Under the pieces are notes generated by a model. It saw only the letters and a list, made by a program, of their open reading frames with translations, was not told the DNA's origin and ran no database searches. A stretch of DNA of 9,151 bases from Betaproteobacteria bacterium. Lineage in GTDB: Bacteria > Pseudomonadota > Gammaproteobacteria > Burkholderiales > Burkholderiaceae. The position numbers and the translations under genes were made by a program. The DNA is taken from assembly GCA_009921765.1 (NCBI GenBank), contig RFXC01000177.1, positions 1 through 9,151 of the forward strand, read 5' to 3'. Below are positions 1-6,430 of the stretch, piece after piece. Within the stretch, counting starts at the first letter, position 1; each line of letters starts with the position of its first letter.

Positions 1-362
1 GATCGGCGACGGTATTCACTGGGATCGGATTGAGAATAATGGGCCGCCACCAGCCGCCCCCGGTCGCGCAGCCAGGGCGCGAGAATTTCGGTGTACCAGC
101 CTGCGCCCGGGGCGATCTCGACCACGCTCTGCGACGCATTCAACCCGAAAAAGCGCAGCGTTTCGAGCGGATGACGCCAGCGGTCACGCGCACGGTTGGC
201 GGCACTGCGATGCGTGGCCGCCACCGCAGCAGCCAGCGCGTCATCGGGCGCTGTGCCAGACGACTGCGCGAGCACGGGCAGCCCTGCGGCGCCCAACGAA
301 ACTGCGGCGAGCAGCTGGCGGCGCGCCAACTGGGGAAGGTTCCTGAAAGCGGTGTCTGCCAT
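1..362 (-). CDS. Exported SAM-dependent methyltransferase-like protein, N-terminal part
   Basis: The gene starts at ATG 362-360 and runs off the left edge, leaving about 120 residues. AGGAG seven bases upstream supports the start. The N-terminus has twin arginines (R14-R15) followed by a hydrophobic stretch and an Ala-x-Ala-like site near L31-A32-Q33, so it looks like a Tat-type or Sec signal peptide. Residues 80-92 (VVEIAPGAGWYTE) match motif I, the SAM-binding glycine loop of class I methyltransferases, preceded by a W-R-H-P-L-E-T-L segment typical of a family of exported methyltransferase-like proteins. It lies 14 bases after the hemerythrin gene on the same strand and is probably co-transcribed. 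Substrate is unknown. Export of a SAM-dependent enzyme is odd because SAM is cytoplasmic. The fold call is fairly secure, the activity is not. Confidence 0.8.
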   Translation of the reverse strand, partial: MADTAFRNLPQLARRQLLAAVSLGAAGLPVLAQSSGTAPDDALAAAVAATHRSAANRARDRWRHPLETLRFFGLNASQSVVEIAPGAGWYTEILAPWLRDRGRLVAAHYSQSDPSEYRRR

Positions 363-376
363 GCGCGGTCTCCTGA

Positions 377-832
377 TCAGGCGGTGGGTTCACCCGAGGT
401 AATGGTGCGACGAACCACGACGGGCCTGCCGCCGTGGCGGCGCTTGCACATCCACGCGGCAAGCGCCGAATCAAGGTAGTCGGCGTGGCCGGGAAACCAG
501 CGGGCAAGTTCATCGGCCAGGCCGCGACAGGTCTGAAAGTGGCCGCCCTGCGCGAGCAGCGACTGCACCTCGCGAACCGAATTCAGCACCGCCGCATGTT
601 CGTCGATATGACAGTCGCGCGGCGGAAACCCGGTCTCCCGCATCCATTGATCTTCCTGCCCAAAGTGCGCTTCGAGATGGTCTCGTACGTGCGAAAGACG
701 CGCTGCGAGCTGATCGTCTGGCGCGCTTCGCAGCGCCTCCACCTCGGCGACAAATTCCTCGTGCAGCCGATCCATGGCCGGATAGCCAAGCAGGAGCGCA
801 TCGGTCCATTCAAGCGGGGCGGGCGAATTCAT
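377..832 (-). CDS. Hemerythrin-like (bacteriohemerythrin) protein, 151 aa
   Basis: This is a small four-helix-bundle protein with a non-heme di-iron site that binds oxygen. The ligand set is complete and canonically spaced: H24, H56, E60, H75, H79, H116 and D121. There is no signal peptide or membrane segment, so it should be cytosolic, and no fused sensor or methyl-accepting domain is present. The ATG at 832-830 overlaps the TGA stop (831-829) of the TauE gene as ATGA and there is only a weak ribosome-binding site, suggesting translational coupling. The frame stays open upstream to 1003, but that stretch lies inside the membrane-protein gene and the family's usual N-terminus begins here. Likely roles are O2 storage, sensing or delivery, or iron handling. 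Its place next to oxygenase genes makes oxygen supply an attractive but unproven idea. Confidence 0.88.
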   Translation of the reverse strand: MNSPAPLEWTDALLLGYPAMDRLHEEFVAEVEALRSAPDDQLAARLSHVRDHLEAHFGQEDQWMRETGFPPRDCHIDEHAAVLNSVREVQSLLAQGGHFQTCRGLADELARWFPGHADYLDSALAAWMCKRRHGGRPVVVRRTITSGEPTA

Positions 833-1578
833 TTGAAGAGCAGTATCAGGGCGAGAAGCGTGAGGAATGCGAGAAGGAGCCTTCGGAACAGCTGTTCGTT
901 GAGTCGGTATCGAACCCGTTTGCCGATGGCGAGTCCTGCGGCCATCGGCAAGAGCCCAACCGCAGACAGCACCAGATCGGTATTGGTCATTCGGTCGTAC
1001 CACATGAGGGCACCGTAGAGCGGGAGCGCGGCAATGAAATAAATGGTGCTGATGGAACTCACAAATGTTTCGCGATCCAGCCTCAACGCGAGCAGGTAGG
1101 TAAGCGTCACCGGCCCGGTGAGCGACGACACACCCCCCAGAATGCCAGCGAGCAGCCCGACCACCACGCCCACCTTGGCCTCTTTTTCACGGCTGATGGA
1201 GAGCGTCGGCTGCCAGATCATGGACGCCACCGCTAAAAGGAGCGCGATGGCGAGCAGGTCGTTCAACTGCGCCGGCGAGAGTGCCAGCGTGAGCTTGACC
1301 GTGACGATGGTGATGATGAACTGCGCAATGATGAGCCCGCCGAAGCGCTTGAGCGTTTCAACAATCCGTCCGCCGTCGATCGCCTGGTAGAGATTCGACA
1401 GCGCGACCGGCGCAGCCAGGAGCGAGATGGACTGATAGCTCGACAGGCCCAGACCCAGCAGCGGCGTGCTGACCAGCGGCAGCCCCACGCCCAGAGCGCC
1501 CTTTACCAGCCCCCCTGCAAAGAGCGCGCCGAGAAAAAGCGGCCACGGGAAGGCTGTATCGAAAATGGCGGCAATCAA
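829..1578 (-). CDS. TauE/SafE (TSUP) family membrane transporter, 249 aa
   Basis: A hydrophobic protein of about eight membrane segments with the internal duplication of the TSUP family: GLVKGALGVGLPLVSTPLL-like residues at 23-41 and a related glycine-rich copy at 145-163. Characterised relatives export sulfite, sulfoacetate or other small organic anions, but specificity cannot be read from sequence. The start assigned is TTG 1578-1576, since no ATG in this frame fits the family N-terminus; AGG nine bases upstream is a weak ribosome-binding site. The gene begins 37 bases after the Bug-type binding-protein gene and overlaps the hemerythrin gene by four bases, so it sits mid-operon. It may move an anion linked to the aromatic pathway, but this is inference from position. 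Confidence 0.85.
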   Translation of the reverse strand: MIAAIFDTAFPWPLFLGALFAGGLVKGALGVGLPLVSTPLLGLGLSSYQSISLLAAPVALSNLYQAIDGGRIVETLKRFGGLIIAQFIITIVTVKLTLALSPAQLNDLLAIALLLAVASMIWQPTLSISREKEAKVGVVVGLLAGILGGVSSLTGPVTLTYLLALRLDRETFVSSISTIYFIAALPLYGALMWYDRMTNTDLVLSAVGLLPMAAGLAIGKRVRYRLNEQLFRRLLLAFLTLLALILLFK

Positions 1579-1615
1579 GCGCTGCTGCCTGGTGGTCTGG
1601 GTAGGGTCATCATCA

Positions 1616-2599
1616 TCACTCGGGCTTGAGGTCGGCCGCCTTGGCCGCGCGTGCCATCAGGTCATTTTCGCGCGAGATCACCCTCGCATAGTCAGCCGGG
1701 CCCGCCCCCACCGGCTCGATCACGGCAGCATCGAACGTGCGAATCACTTCGGGCATCTTCACCACCTGGGCGATTTCACCCGCCAGTCGGTCGATTGCCC
1801 ATTGAGGCGTGCCAGCAGCGGCCATGGCGCCGATCACTACCGCAAAATCGAATCCGGGTACCACCTCGGCGATGGCCGGCACATCGGGCGCCTGCGGCGA
1901 GCGGCTCGCAGCGTTGCTTGCCAGAATGCGGACCTGCCCCGCCTTCACGAACCCGGCCATCGAGGGCAGCGCCGCCACCGAAAACTCCACCTGCCCGCCG
2001 ACCAGCGCAGGAGTGGACTGCCCGGACCCGCGGAACGGCACGTGACGAACCTTGAGATCCAGCGCAGCTTTCAGGGCCTCCATCGTCAGGTGATGGGTGC
2101 TGCCGATTCCCGATGAGCCATAAGTGAATTCATCAGGCTTTGACTTCACCAGATCGATGAACTGCTGAAAACTGGTCACCCCGGTTTTCGGGTGCGCCAC
2201 CACGAAGAGGGGCGAGCGCGCGATGAGAGACACCGGCAGGATGTCTTTGCCCACCTGGTAGGGCACCTGACGATTCACCAACGGCGTGATCGAGAGCATC
2301 GAGCCATCCGAGACGATGAAGGCATGACCATCACCGGGGCTGCTCTGCTGCAGCACCTGAAACGCGATCACGCCATTGCCCCCTGGGCGGTTATCGATCA
2401 CCACCGACTGCCCCATCCGCTCGGTGAGCCGTTGGGCCACGGTGCGTGCCACCGAATCTGGCAGACCGCCCGCCGCGTAAGGCACGATCAGGCGGATAGG
2501 TTTGGAGGGGTAGCCCGCAGGGGCTGCCGACTGCGCGGCGGCCACGAACGGCGCGAGGGCCAAGGCCAGGGCCGCGGACACGGCACGGATCAGTTGCAT
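1616..2599 (-). CDS. Bug/TctC-family periplasmic substrate-binding protein, 327 aa
   Basis: Extracytoplasmic solute-binding protein of the tripartite tricarboxylate transporter (TTT) type. A Sec signal peptide occupies about residues 1-22, with cleavage near A20-A22. The mature protein opens with the family hallmark Y-P-S-K-P-I-R-L-I-V-P-Y (30-41) followed by the glycine-rich A-A-G-G segment, and the D-N-R-P-G-G-N-G motif lies at 69-76. Length is normal for the family. Start ATG 2599-2597 has GGAG seven bases upstream. No TctA or TctB membrane genes are nearby, as is usual for orphan Bug proteins, so it must share permease subunits encoded elsewhere or serve as a sensor. It diverges from the dioxygenase reductase over a short region carrying a palindromic operator, suggesting that it binds phthalate or a related carboxylate. 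The ligand is inferred only. Confidence 0.92.
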   Translation of the reverse strand: MQLIRAVSAALALALAPFVAAAQSAAPAGYPSKPIRLIVPYAAGGLPDSVARTVAQRLTERMGQSVVIDNRPGGNGVIAFQVLQQSSPGDGHAFIVSDGSMLSITPLVNRQVPYQVGKDILPVSLIARSPLFVVAHPKTGVTSFQQFIDLVKSKPDEFTYGSSGIGSTHHLTMEALKAALDLKVRHVPFRGSGQSTPALVGGQVEFSVAALPSMAGFVKAGQVRILASNAASRSPQAPDVPAIAEVVPGFDFAVVIGAMAAAGTPQWAIDRLAGEIAQVVKMPEVIRTFDAAVIEPVGAGPADYARVISRENDLMARAAKAADLKPE

Positions 2600-2628
2600 G
2601 AGAAGTCTCCCGGAAGGCGCGCCGGCGT

Positions 2629-2657
2629 TTGCGCGATGTTTAGTCGTCTAAGATAAT
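2629..2657 (+). promoter_or_regulatory. Predicted promoter of the reductase-dehydrogenase-MarR operon
   Basis: A candidate -10 GATAAT (2652-2657, five of six matches to TATAAT) lies 17 bases after a weak -35 TTGCGC (2629-2634). Transcription would start near 2664, giving a short leader before the reductase start. The palindrome at 2640-2651 fills the spacer between the two boxes, a position where a bound repressor would block RNA polymerase. The same region must hold the divergent promoter of the Bug gene, for which I see no convincing boxes. Confidence 0.5.
2640..2651. promoter_or_regulatory. Candidate MarR operator, copy 1
   Basis: TTAGTCGTCTAA is a palindrome of form TTAG-N4-CTAA with a single T/T mismatch inside. 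It lies in the 73-base region between the divergent Bug and reductase genes. A near-identical site (TTAGACATCTAA, ten of twelve bases shared) occurs in the oxygenase promoter at 7771-7782. AT-rich TTAG/CTAA half-sites are common among MarR-family operators, and the only regulator gene in the cluster is a MarR. Binding itself is inferred. Confidence 0.6.
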
Positions 2658-2681
2658 TAATGATCAACAACGTTGGCCGTG

Positions 2682-3662
2682 ATGATACCTACCCCGACCG
2701 AAAGCCCGTCCCTATTTCCTGTGCGAGTGACCGCAGCCGACCCGGTGGCGCGCGACATCGTGCGGTTTGAACTGCAGGCGCTGGACGGGTCGGCATTGCC
2801 TGCATTTTCTGCGGGGGCGCACATTCCCGTTCGAACCCCGGCCGGCATGATGCGCCAGTATTCGCTGTGCAGCGCCCAATCCGATACCAGCCGATACCTG
2901 ATTGCCGTCAAGCGGGAGGCGGCCGGCCGCGGCGGGTCTTCGAGCATGGTCGAGTCCGTGAAGCCCGGCGACACGCTCCAGATCGGCGCGCCCGTCAACC
3001 AGTTCCCGCTCGACGATCGTGCGCGCAGTTTCCTGCTGATTGCGGGTGGCATTGGCATCACGCCCATGCTTGCCATGGCCCTCGCGCTTGCCGAGGAAGG
3101 CAGTCGGCGCTTCCGGCTCGTCTACCTCACCCGCGATCTTGAATCGACCGCCTTCCTCGATCAGCTCACCTCCCCTGAGTTGAAGGCAAGCGTCACCCTT
3201 CACCAGGACGGTGGCAACCCTGATCGTGCGTTCGATCTGTGGCCCCTCCTCGAGAAGCCGGGCAGCATGAGCGGCCAGCATGTCTACTGCTGCGGGCCCT
3301 CGGGCCTGATGGAGGCCGTGCGCGACATGACCGGACACTGGCCGTCGGGCGCGGTGCATTTTGAAAGCTTCGGCGTCGACACCGCTGCGCGCGCCGACGA
3401 CCGCGCGTTCCGCGTGGCCTGTCGGCGAAGCGGCGTTGAATTCGAGGTGCCGGTGGGCCGCAGCATCCTGGAGGTTGCCCGCGCTCAGGGCATCGACATT
3501 CCCAGTTCATGCGAAAGCGGCACCTGCGGCTCTTGCAGGACCGCACTCCTCGCAGGAGAAGCCGATCACCGCGACCTGGTGCTGCTGCCCGAGGAGCACG
3601 CGAGCCACATCATGGTGTGCGTCTCGCGAGCCCGGAGCGAGCGCCTGGAGCTCGAGCTGTGA
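2682..3662 (+). CDS. Phthalate dioxygenase reductase-type iron-sulfur flavoprotein, about 326 aa
   Basis: It passes electrons from NAD(P)H through flavin and a 2Fe-2S cluster to the Rieske oxygenase. Counted from the ATG at 2682, the order is a flavin-binding barrel with the R-Q-Y-S motif at 58-61, a nucleotide-binding domain with G-G-I-G-I-T-P-M at 122-129 and a C-C-G-P-S-G segment at about 203-208, then a C-terminal plant-type ferredoxin domain with C277, C282, C285 and C313. This layout is that of phthalate dioxygenase reductase and vanillate demethylase reductase (VanB), which use FMN. The in-frame alternatives TTG 2673 and GTG 2679 cannot be excluded; none has a clear ribosome-binding site. 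It is first in its operon, and its stop overlaps the dehydrogenase start. Pairing with the oxygenase at 6431-7750 is inferred. The equivalent gene in phthalate clusters is pht2 or ophA1. Confidence 0.9.
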   Translation: MIPTPTESPSLFPVRVTAADPVARDIVRFELQALDGSALPAFSAGAHIPVRTPAGMMRQYSLCSAQSDTSRYLIAVKREAAGRGGSSSMVESVKPGDTLQIGAPVNQFPLDDRARSFLLIAGGIGITPMLAMALALAEEGSRRFRLVYLTRDLESTAFLDQLTSPELKASVTLHQDGGNPDRAFDLWPLLEKPGSMSGQHVYCCGPSGLMEAVRDMTGHWPSGAVHFESFGVDTAARADDRAFRVACRRSGVEFEVPVGRSILEVARAQGIDIPSSCESGTCGSCRTALLAGEADHRDLVLLPEEHASHIMVCVSRARSERLELEL

Positions 3663-4870
3663 GCGCGCCGGTGAGGCTGGGCGTACTCGGCATGGGCCGC
3701 GCCTTCACATTGATGGTGCCCACGTTTGCCGCCGATCCTCGCGTCAAACTGGTAGCCGCCTTTGACCCGCGGGCCGGGGCACGCGAGCGCTTCGTAAGCG
3801 AATTCGGCGGCTGCTCGCACGATACGCCGGAAGCGGTGTGCGCCAACCCCGAGGTGGAGTGGGTCTATATCGCCACGCCTCATGGCCTGCACGCTGAACA
3901 TGTGAAGCTCGCTGCCCGTCACGGCCGACATGTGCTGGTGGAAAAGCCCATGGCGCTCACGCTCGCCGACTGCGACGCCATGGTCGATGCCTGCGAGCGC
4001 GCGGGCGTTCAGCTGATCGTGGGGCACAGTCACAGCCACAACGCGCCGGTGCGGCTTGCACTTGAACTGATCGGGCAGGGAACGATTGGTCGCGTGCGAT
4101 TTGTGCACGCCATGCAGTTCACCGATTTTCTGTATCGCCCGCGCCGTCCGGAAGAGCTTGACACCGCTCGCGGCGGCGGCGTGGCGTTCAGCCAGGCGGC
4201 ACATCAGCTCGACATCGTTCGCCTCCTGGCAGGGGGCCGTATTCGCAGCGTGCGCGCGGCGGCTGGCCGCTGGGATCCGGCGCGCCCCACTGAAGGCGCC
4301 TACACAGCGCTTCTTTTCTTTGAAGAGGGCGCGTTCGCCAACGTCACTTATAACGGCTACGGCTTCTTTGATACCGATACCCTGATGGAGGGCATCGGCG
4401 AGCTTGGCGAACCCAAGCCCGAGCGCGCGCATCAGCAGACACGCGCGCGTCTGCGTGCGGTCACCGACGAGGCCGCCGAGGCCGCGTTCAAGGCCGAGCG
4501 CAATTTCGGCGGGAGCCAATACCAGCCGGCGCGAATCGGCCCCCCCACTGCCTGGCAGCATTTCGGGCCGACGCTGGTCTGCGGCGAAAAGGGCGACCTG
4601 CGCCTCACGCCTCGCGGGGTCGAGCTGATCAATGACGACGGCGCGCGTTTCATCGCAGCGCCCACCCCGCTGGTGGCGCGCTCGGAAGTGATCGACGAGC
4701 TTTGTGCAGCGGCCCATGACGGTGTGCCGCCGCTTCATGACGGCCGCTGGTCACGCGCCACCGTGGAAGCGTGCCTCGCGCTTCTGGAAAGTGACCGTCA
4801 GGGCTGCGACATCATGCTGTCGCGCCAGGTCTCGCCCGCCATCACGCCACCTCGTGCCGGCGCGGCATGA
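3659..4870 (+). CDS. Gfo/Idh/MocA oxidoreductase, probable phthalate 4,5-cis-dihydrodiol dehydrogenase, 403 aa
   Basis: NAD-dependent dehydrogenase expected to rearomatise the cis-dihydrodiol made by the oxygenase, giving 4,5-dihydroxyphthalate. A Rossmann motif G-V-L-G-M-G lies at 8-13, the cofactor-binding E-K-P at 95-97 and a family-typical G-G-G...H182-x-x-D185 segment near 172-185. Phthalate 4,5-dihydrodiol dehydrogenases of the Pht4 type belong to this superfamily and are about this size. Start chosen is GTG 3659-3661: it overlaps the reductase stop as GTGA and has GGAG eight bases upstream. The frame continues upstream to 3509, but that part overlaps the reductase ferredoxin domain and does not resemble the family. 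The stop overlaps the MarR start. Other Gfo/Idh/MocA members act on sugars; the assignment rests on neighbours as well as sequence. Confidence 0.82.
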   Translation: MSAPVRLGVLGMGRAFTLMVPTFAADPRVKLVAAFDPRAGARERFVSEFGGCSHDTPEAVCANPEVEWVYIATPHGLHAEHVKLAARHGRHVLVEKPMALTLADCDAMVDACERAGVQLIVGHSHSHNAPVRLALELIGQGTIGRVRFVHAMQFTDFLYRPRRPEELDTARGGGVAFSQAAHQLDIVRLLAGGRIRSVRAAAGRWDPARPTEGAYTALLFFEEGAFANVTYNGYGFFDTDTLMEGIGELGEPKPERAHQQTRARLRAVTDEAAEAAFKAERNFGGSQYQPARIGPPTAWQHFGPTLVCGEKGDLRLTPRGVELINDDGARFIAAPTPLVARSEVIDELCAAAHDGVPPLHDGRWSRATVEACLALLESDRQGCDIMLSRQVSPAITPPRAGAA

Positions 4871-5391
4871 ACCGCGACCAACCTGCAGGCAGCATCCTGC
4901 GCCACTGGCGCGAGGCCGTGCCCAACGACCGCATGGCGCATCTGGTACGAGACGTGGCGCGGGCCCAGATGCGCGCCCTTCAGCAACGGCTCGCGCCACT
5001 CGATGTGTCGTTTGGCCACTGGACCTTTCTGCGCGTGCTCTGGACCCGCGATGGCCTCACCCAGCGCGAGCTGAGCGAGCAGGCCGGCGTGATGGAGCCC
5101 ACCACTTTCACCGCAGTGAAGGCCATGGAAGAAAGGGGGCTGGTGGAGCGGCGCCAAATTGCGGGCAATCGCAAGAACATGCATGTTTTTCTTACCCCCG
5201 CCGGCAGGGCCCTTGAAAAACAGCTGGTGCCGCTTGCGGTCGAGGTCAACCGAATCAGCATGCGCGGGCTCGATGCAGACACGGTGGCGCGCACCCGTCG
5301 CGCGCTCCTCACCATGATCGAGAACCTGGCCGACGACGAAACCGGCCCGCCAGGCGGGCCCGCCGTCAGACCGCGAAGCTCTCGTAAGTAG
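4867..5391 (+). CDS. MarR-family transcriptional regulator, 174 aa
   Basis: Winged helix-turn-helix regulator. The DNA-binding region spans about residues 60-112: helices around L64-A73 and T79-E89, then a wing ending in the typical N-M-H-V-F-L-T-P-A-G (104-113). Flanking helices would form the dimer. The ATG at 4867 overlaps the dehydrogenase stop as ATGA, so it is translated with the pathway genes and would be autoregulated. MarR regulators of aromatic pathways usually repress and are released by the substrate or a metabolite. The matching palindromes at 2640-2651 and 7771-7782 are its likely targets. The last 26 bases overlap the end of the convergent decarboxylase gene. The tail rich in Pro, Gly and Arg after about residue 158 is probably disordered. 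Confidence 0.9.
   Translation: MNRDQPAGSILRHWREAVPNDRMAHLVRDVARAQMRALQQRLAPLDVSFGHWTFLRVLWTRDGLTQRELSEQAGVMEPTTFTAVKAMEERGLVERRQIAGNRKNMHVFLTPAGRALEKQLVPLAVEVNRISMRGLDADTVARTRRALLTMIENLADDETGPPGGPAVRPRSSRK
5344..5360. terminator. GC-rich hairpin between convergent operons, possible terminator
   Basis: GGCCCG (5344-5349) and CGGGCC (5355-5360) can form a six-pair stem with a five-base loop; the full 17-base segment is a near-perfect palindrome. It lies six bases beyond the decarboxylase stop on the - strand and inside the last codons of the MarR gene. Only three T residues follow on the - strand and no T tract on the + strand, so efficient intrinsic termination is doubtful. Confidence 0.3.
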
Positions 5392-6355
5392 ACGGGTGAA
5401 ACACTTCCTCCACGCTCAGCCGGCGCGAGGACAGGCCCTGCGAGTGGTGATGGCGCAGGAACGTATCGATGGCCGGCTCGTTGCCCGCCACACCGTAGGA
5501 CCAGTAGTCCGGACCCAGCGTGTCGCGCGCAGCCTTCAGCTGCTCTTCGACGAAGGGCATGGTGACCTTGGTGGCTGAAGTGTCGTTCAGCGCTTCGAGC
5601 GCAACATTCTTGGCAGCATTGAACGCTTTCTGGAGCGCGCCAGGCAACCAGGGATGTGCATCCACCAGCGTCTTGCGCACCCCCACCACATGCATGATCG
5701 GGAAGATGCCGGTTCGACGGAAGTAGTCCTTGGCGGTCGCGGTCGGGTCGTCAAACAGCCAGCCGATGGCGGGATTGGCAAGCGCCTCGCGCGACGGCGG
5801 GCGCGGCGCCATGAAGCCGTCGATGTCACCACGATTCAGAAGCTCGCTGATGGTCATGCCGTCGGGCGCCGACTCGATCACCACCCCGGGCGGGAGGTTG
5901 AGCGCGATCTTTTCCGGCCGCCCCGGTGTTTCAATGCCGCCTCGCACCCAACGGATATCTTCGGGCGCCACGCCGTAATCGTCCTGGAGGATTGCACGCG
6001 CCCAGACATTGGCGGTGAGCTGATATTCAGGCAACCCCATCCGTCGTCCCTTCAGGTCTTCCGGGCGACGGATACGGTCCTTGCGCACATAGATGGAGGT
6101 GTGGCGAAACATGCGCGACAGAAAGACCGGGATCGCCACATACGGGCAGTCGCCACGCGCGGTGCGCACCGCGTAGCTTGAAAACGAAAGCTCGCAAACA
6201 TCGAATGATTCATGCCGCATGGAGCGGAAGAACATCTCTTCAGGCGTGAGCAGCATGTACACCGGGTCGGCGCCGTCGACCTGCACGCGGCCGTCGACCA
6301 GAGGACGCGTCCGGTCGTAATCGCCGACCGCCACCGAGATGCGAAGCTTGTTCAT
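5366..6355 (-). CDS. Probable 4,5-dihydroxyphthalate decarboxylase, 329 aa
   Basis: Expected to remove one carboxyl group from 4,5-dihydroxyphthalate, giving protocatechuate. The N-terminal K-L-R-I-S-V-A-V-G-D-Y-D-R-T (3-16) and the segment F-D-V-C-E-L-S-F-S-S-Y (51-61) are typical of the Pht5 family, whose members are about 330 aa. The family has a periplasmic-binding-protein-like fold and is often mislabelled as an ABC transporter binding protein, but there is no signal peptide here, so it is cytosolic and an enzyme is favoured. Start ATG 6355-6353 has AGGAG ten bases upstream; the frame is open 12 codons further but without support. It follows the oxygenase gene by 75 bases on the same strand, probably one operon. 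The exact substrate is inferred. Confidence 0.85.
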   Translation of the reverse strand: MNKLRISVAVGDYDRTRPLVDGRVQVDGADPVYMLLTPEEMFFRSMRHESFDVCELSFSSYAVRTARGDCPYVAIPVFLSRMFRHTSIYVRKDRIRRPEDLKGRRMGLPEYQLTANVWARAILQDDYGVAPEDIRWVRGGIETPGRPEKIALNLPPGVVIESAPDGMTISELLNRGDIDGFMAPRPPSREALANPAIGWLFDDPTATAKDYFRRTGIFPIMHVVGVRKTLVDAHPWLPGALQKAFNAAKNVALEALNDTSATKVTMPFVEEQLKAARDTLGPDYWSYGVAGNEPAIDTFLRHHHSQGLSSRRLSVEEVFHPSTYESFAV

Positions 6356-6430
6356 GGAAAGGGTTCTCCTGTCGGCGCCCGATCGGCGCATGGTTTGTTG
6401 AGGCGAACTGATCCGGGCGTCGCGCGCGGG

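Noticed and set aside
3566..4738. 390-codon open frame on the - strand opposite the dehydrogenase.
   Set aside because: No recognisable domain, no supporting ribosome-binding site, and the opposite strand holds a gene with intact Rossmann and EKP motifs and coupled start and stop.
5366..6355. Reading the decarboxylase as an ABC-type periplasmic binding protein.
   Set aside because: It has no signal peptide and shows the N-terminal pattern and length of the 4,5-dihydroxyphthalate decarboxylase family, in a matching gene context.
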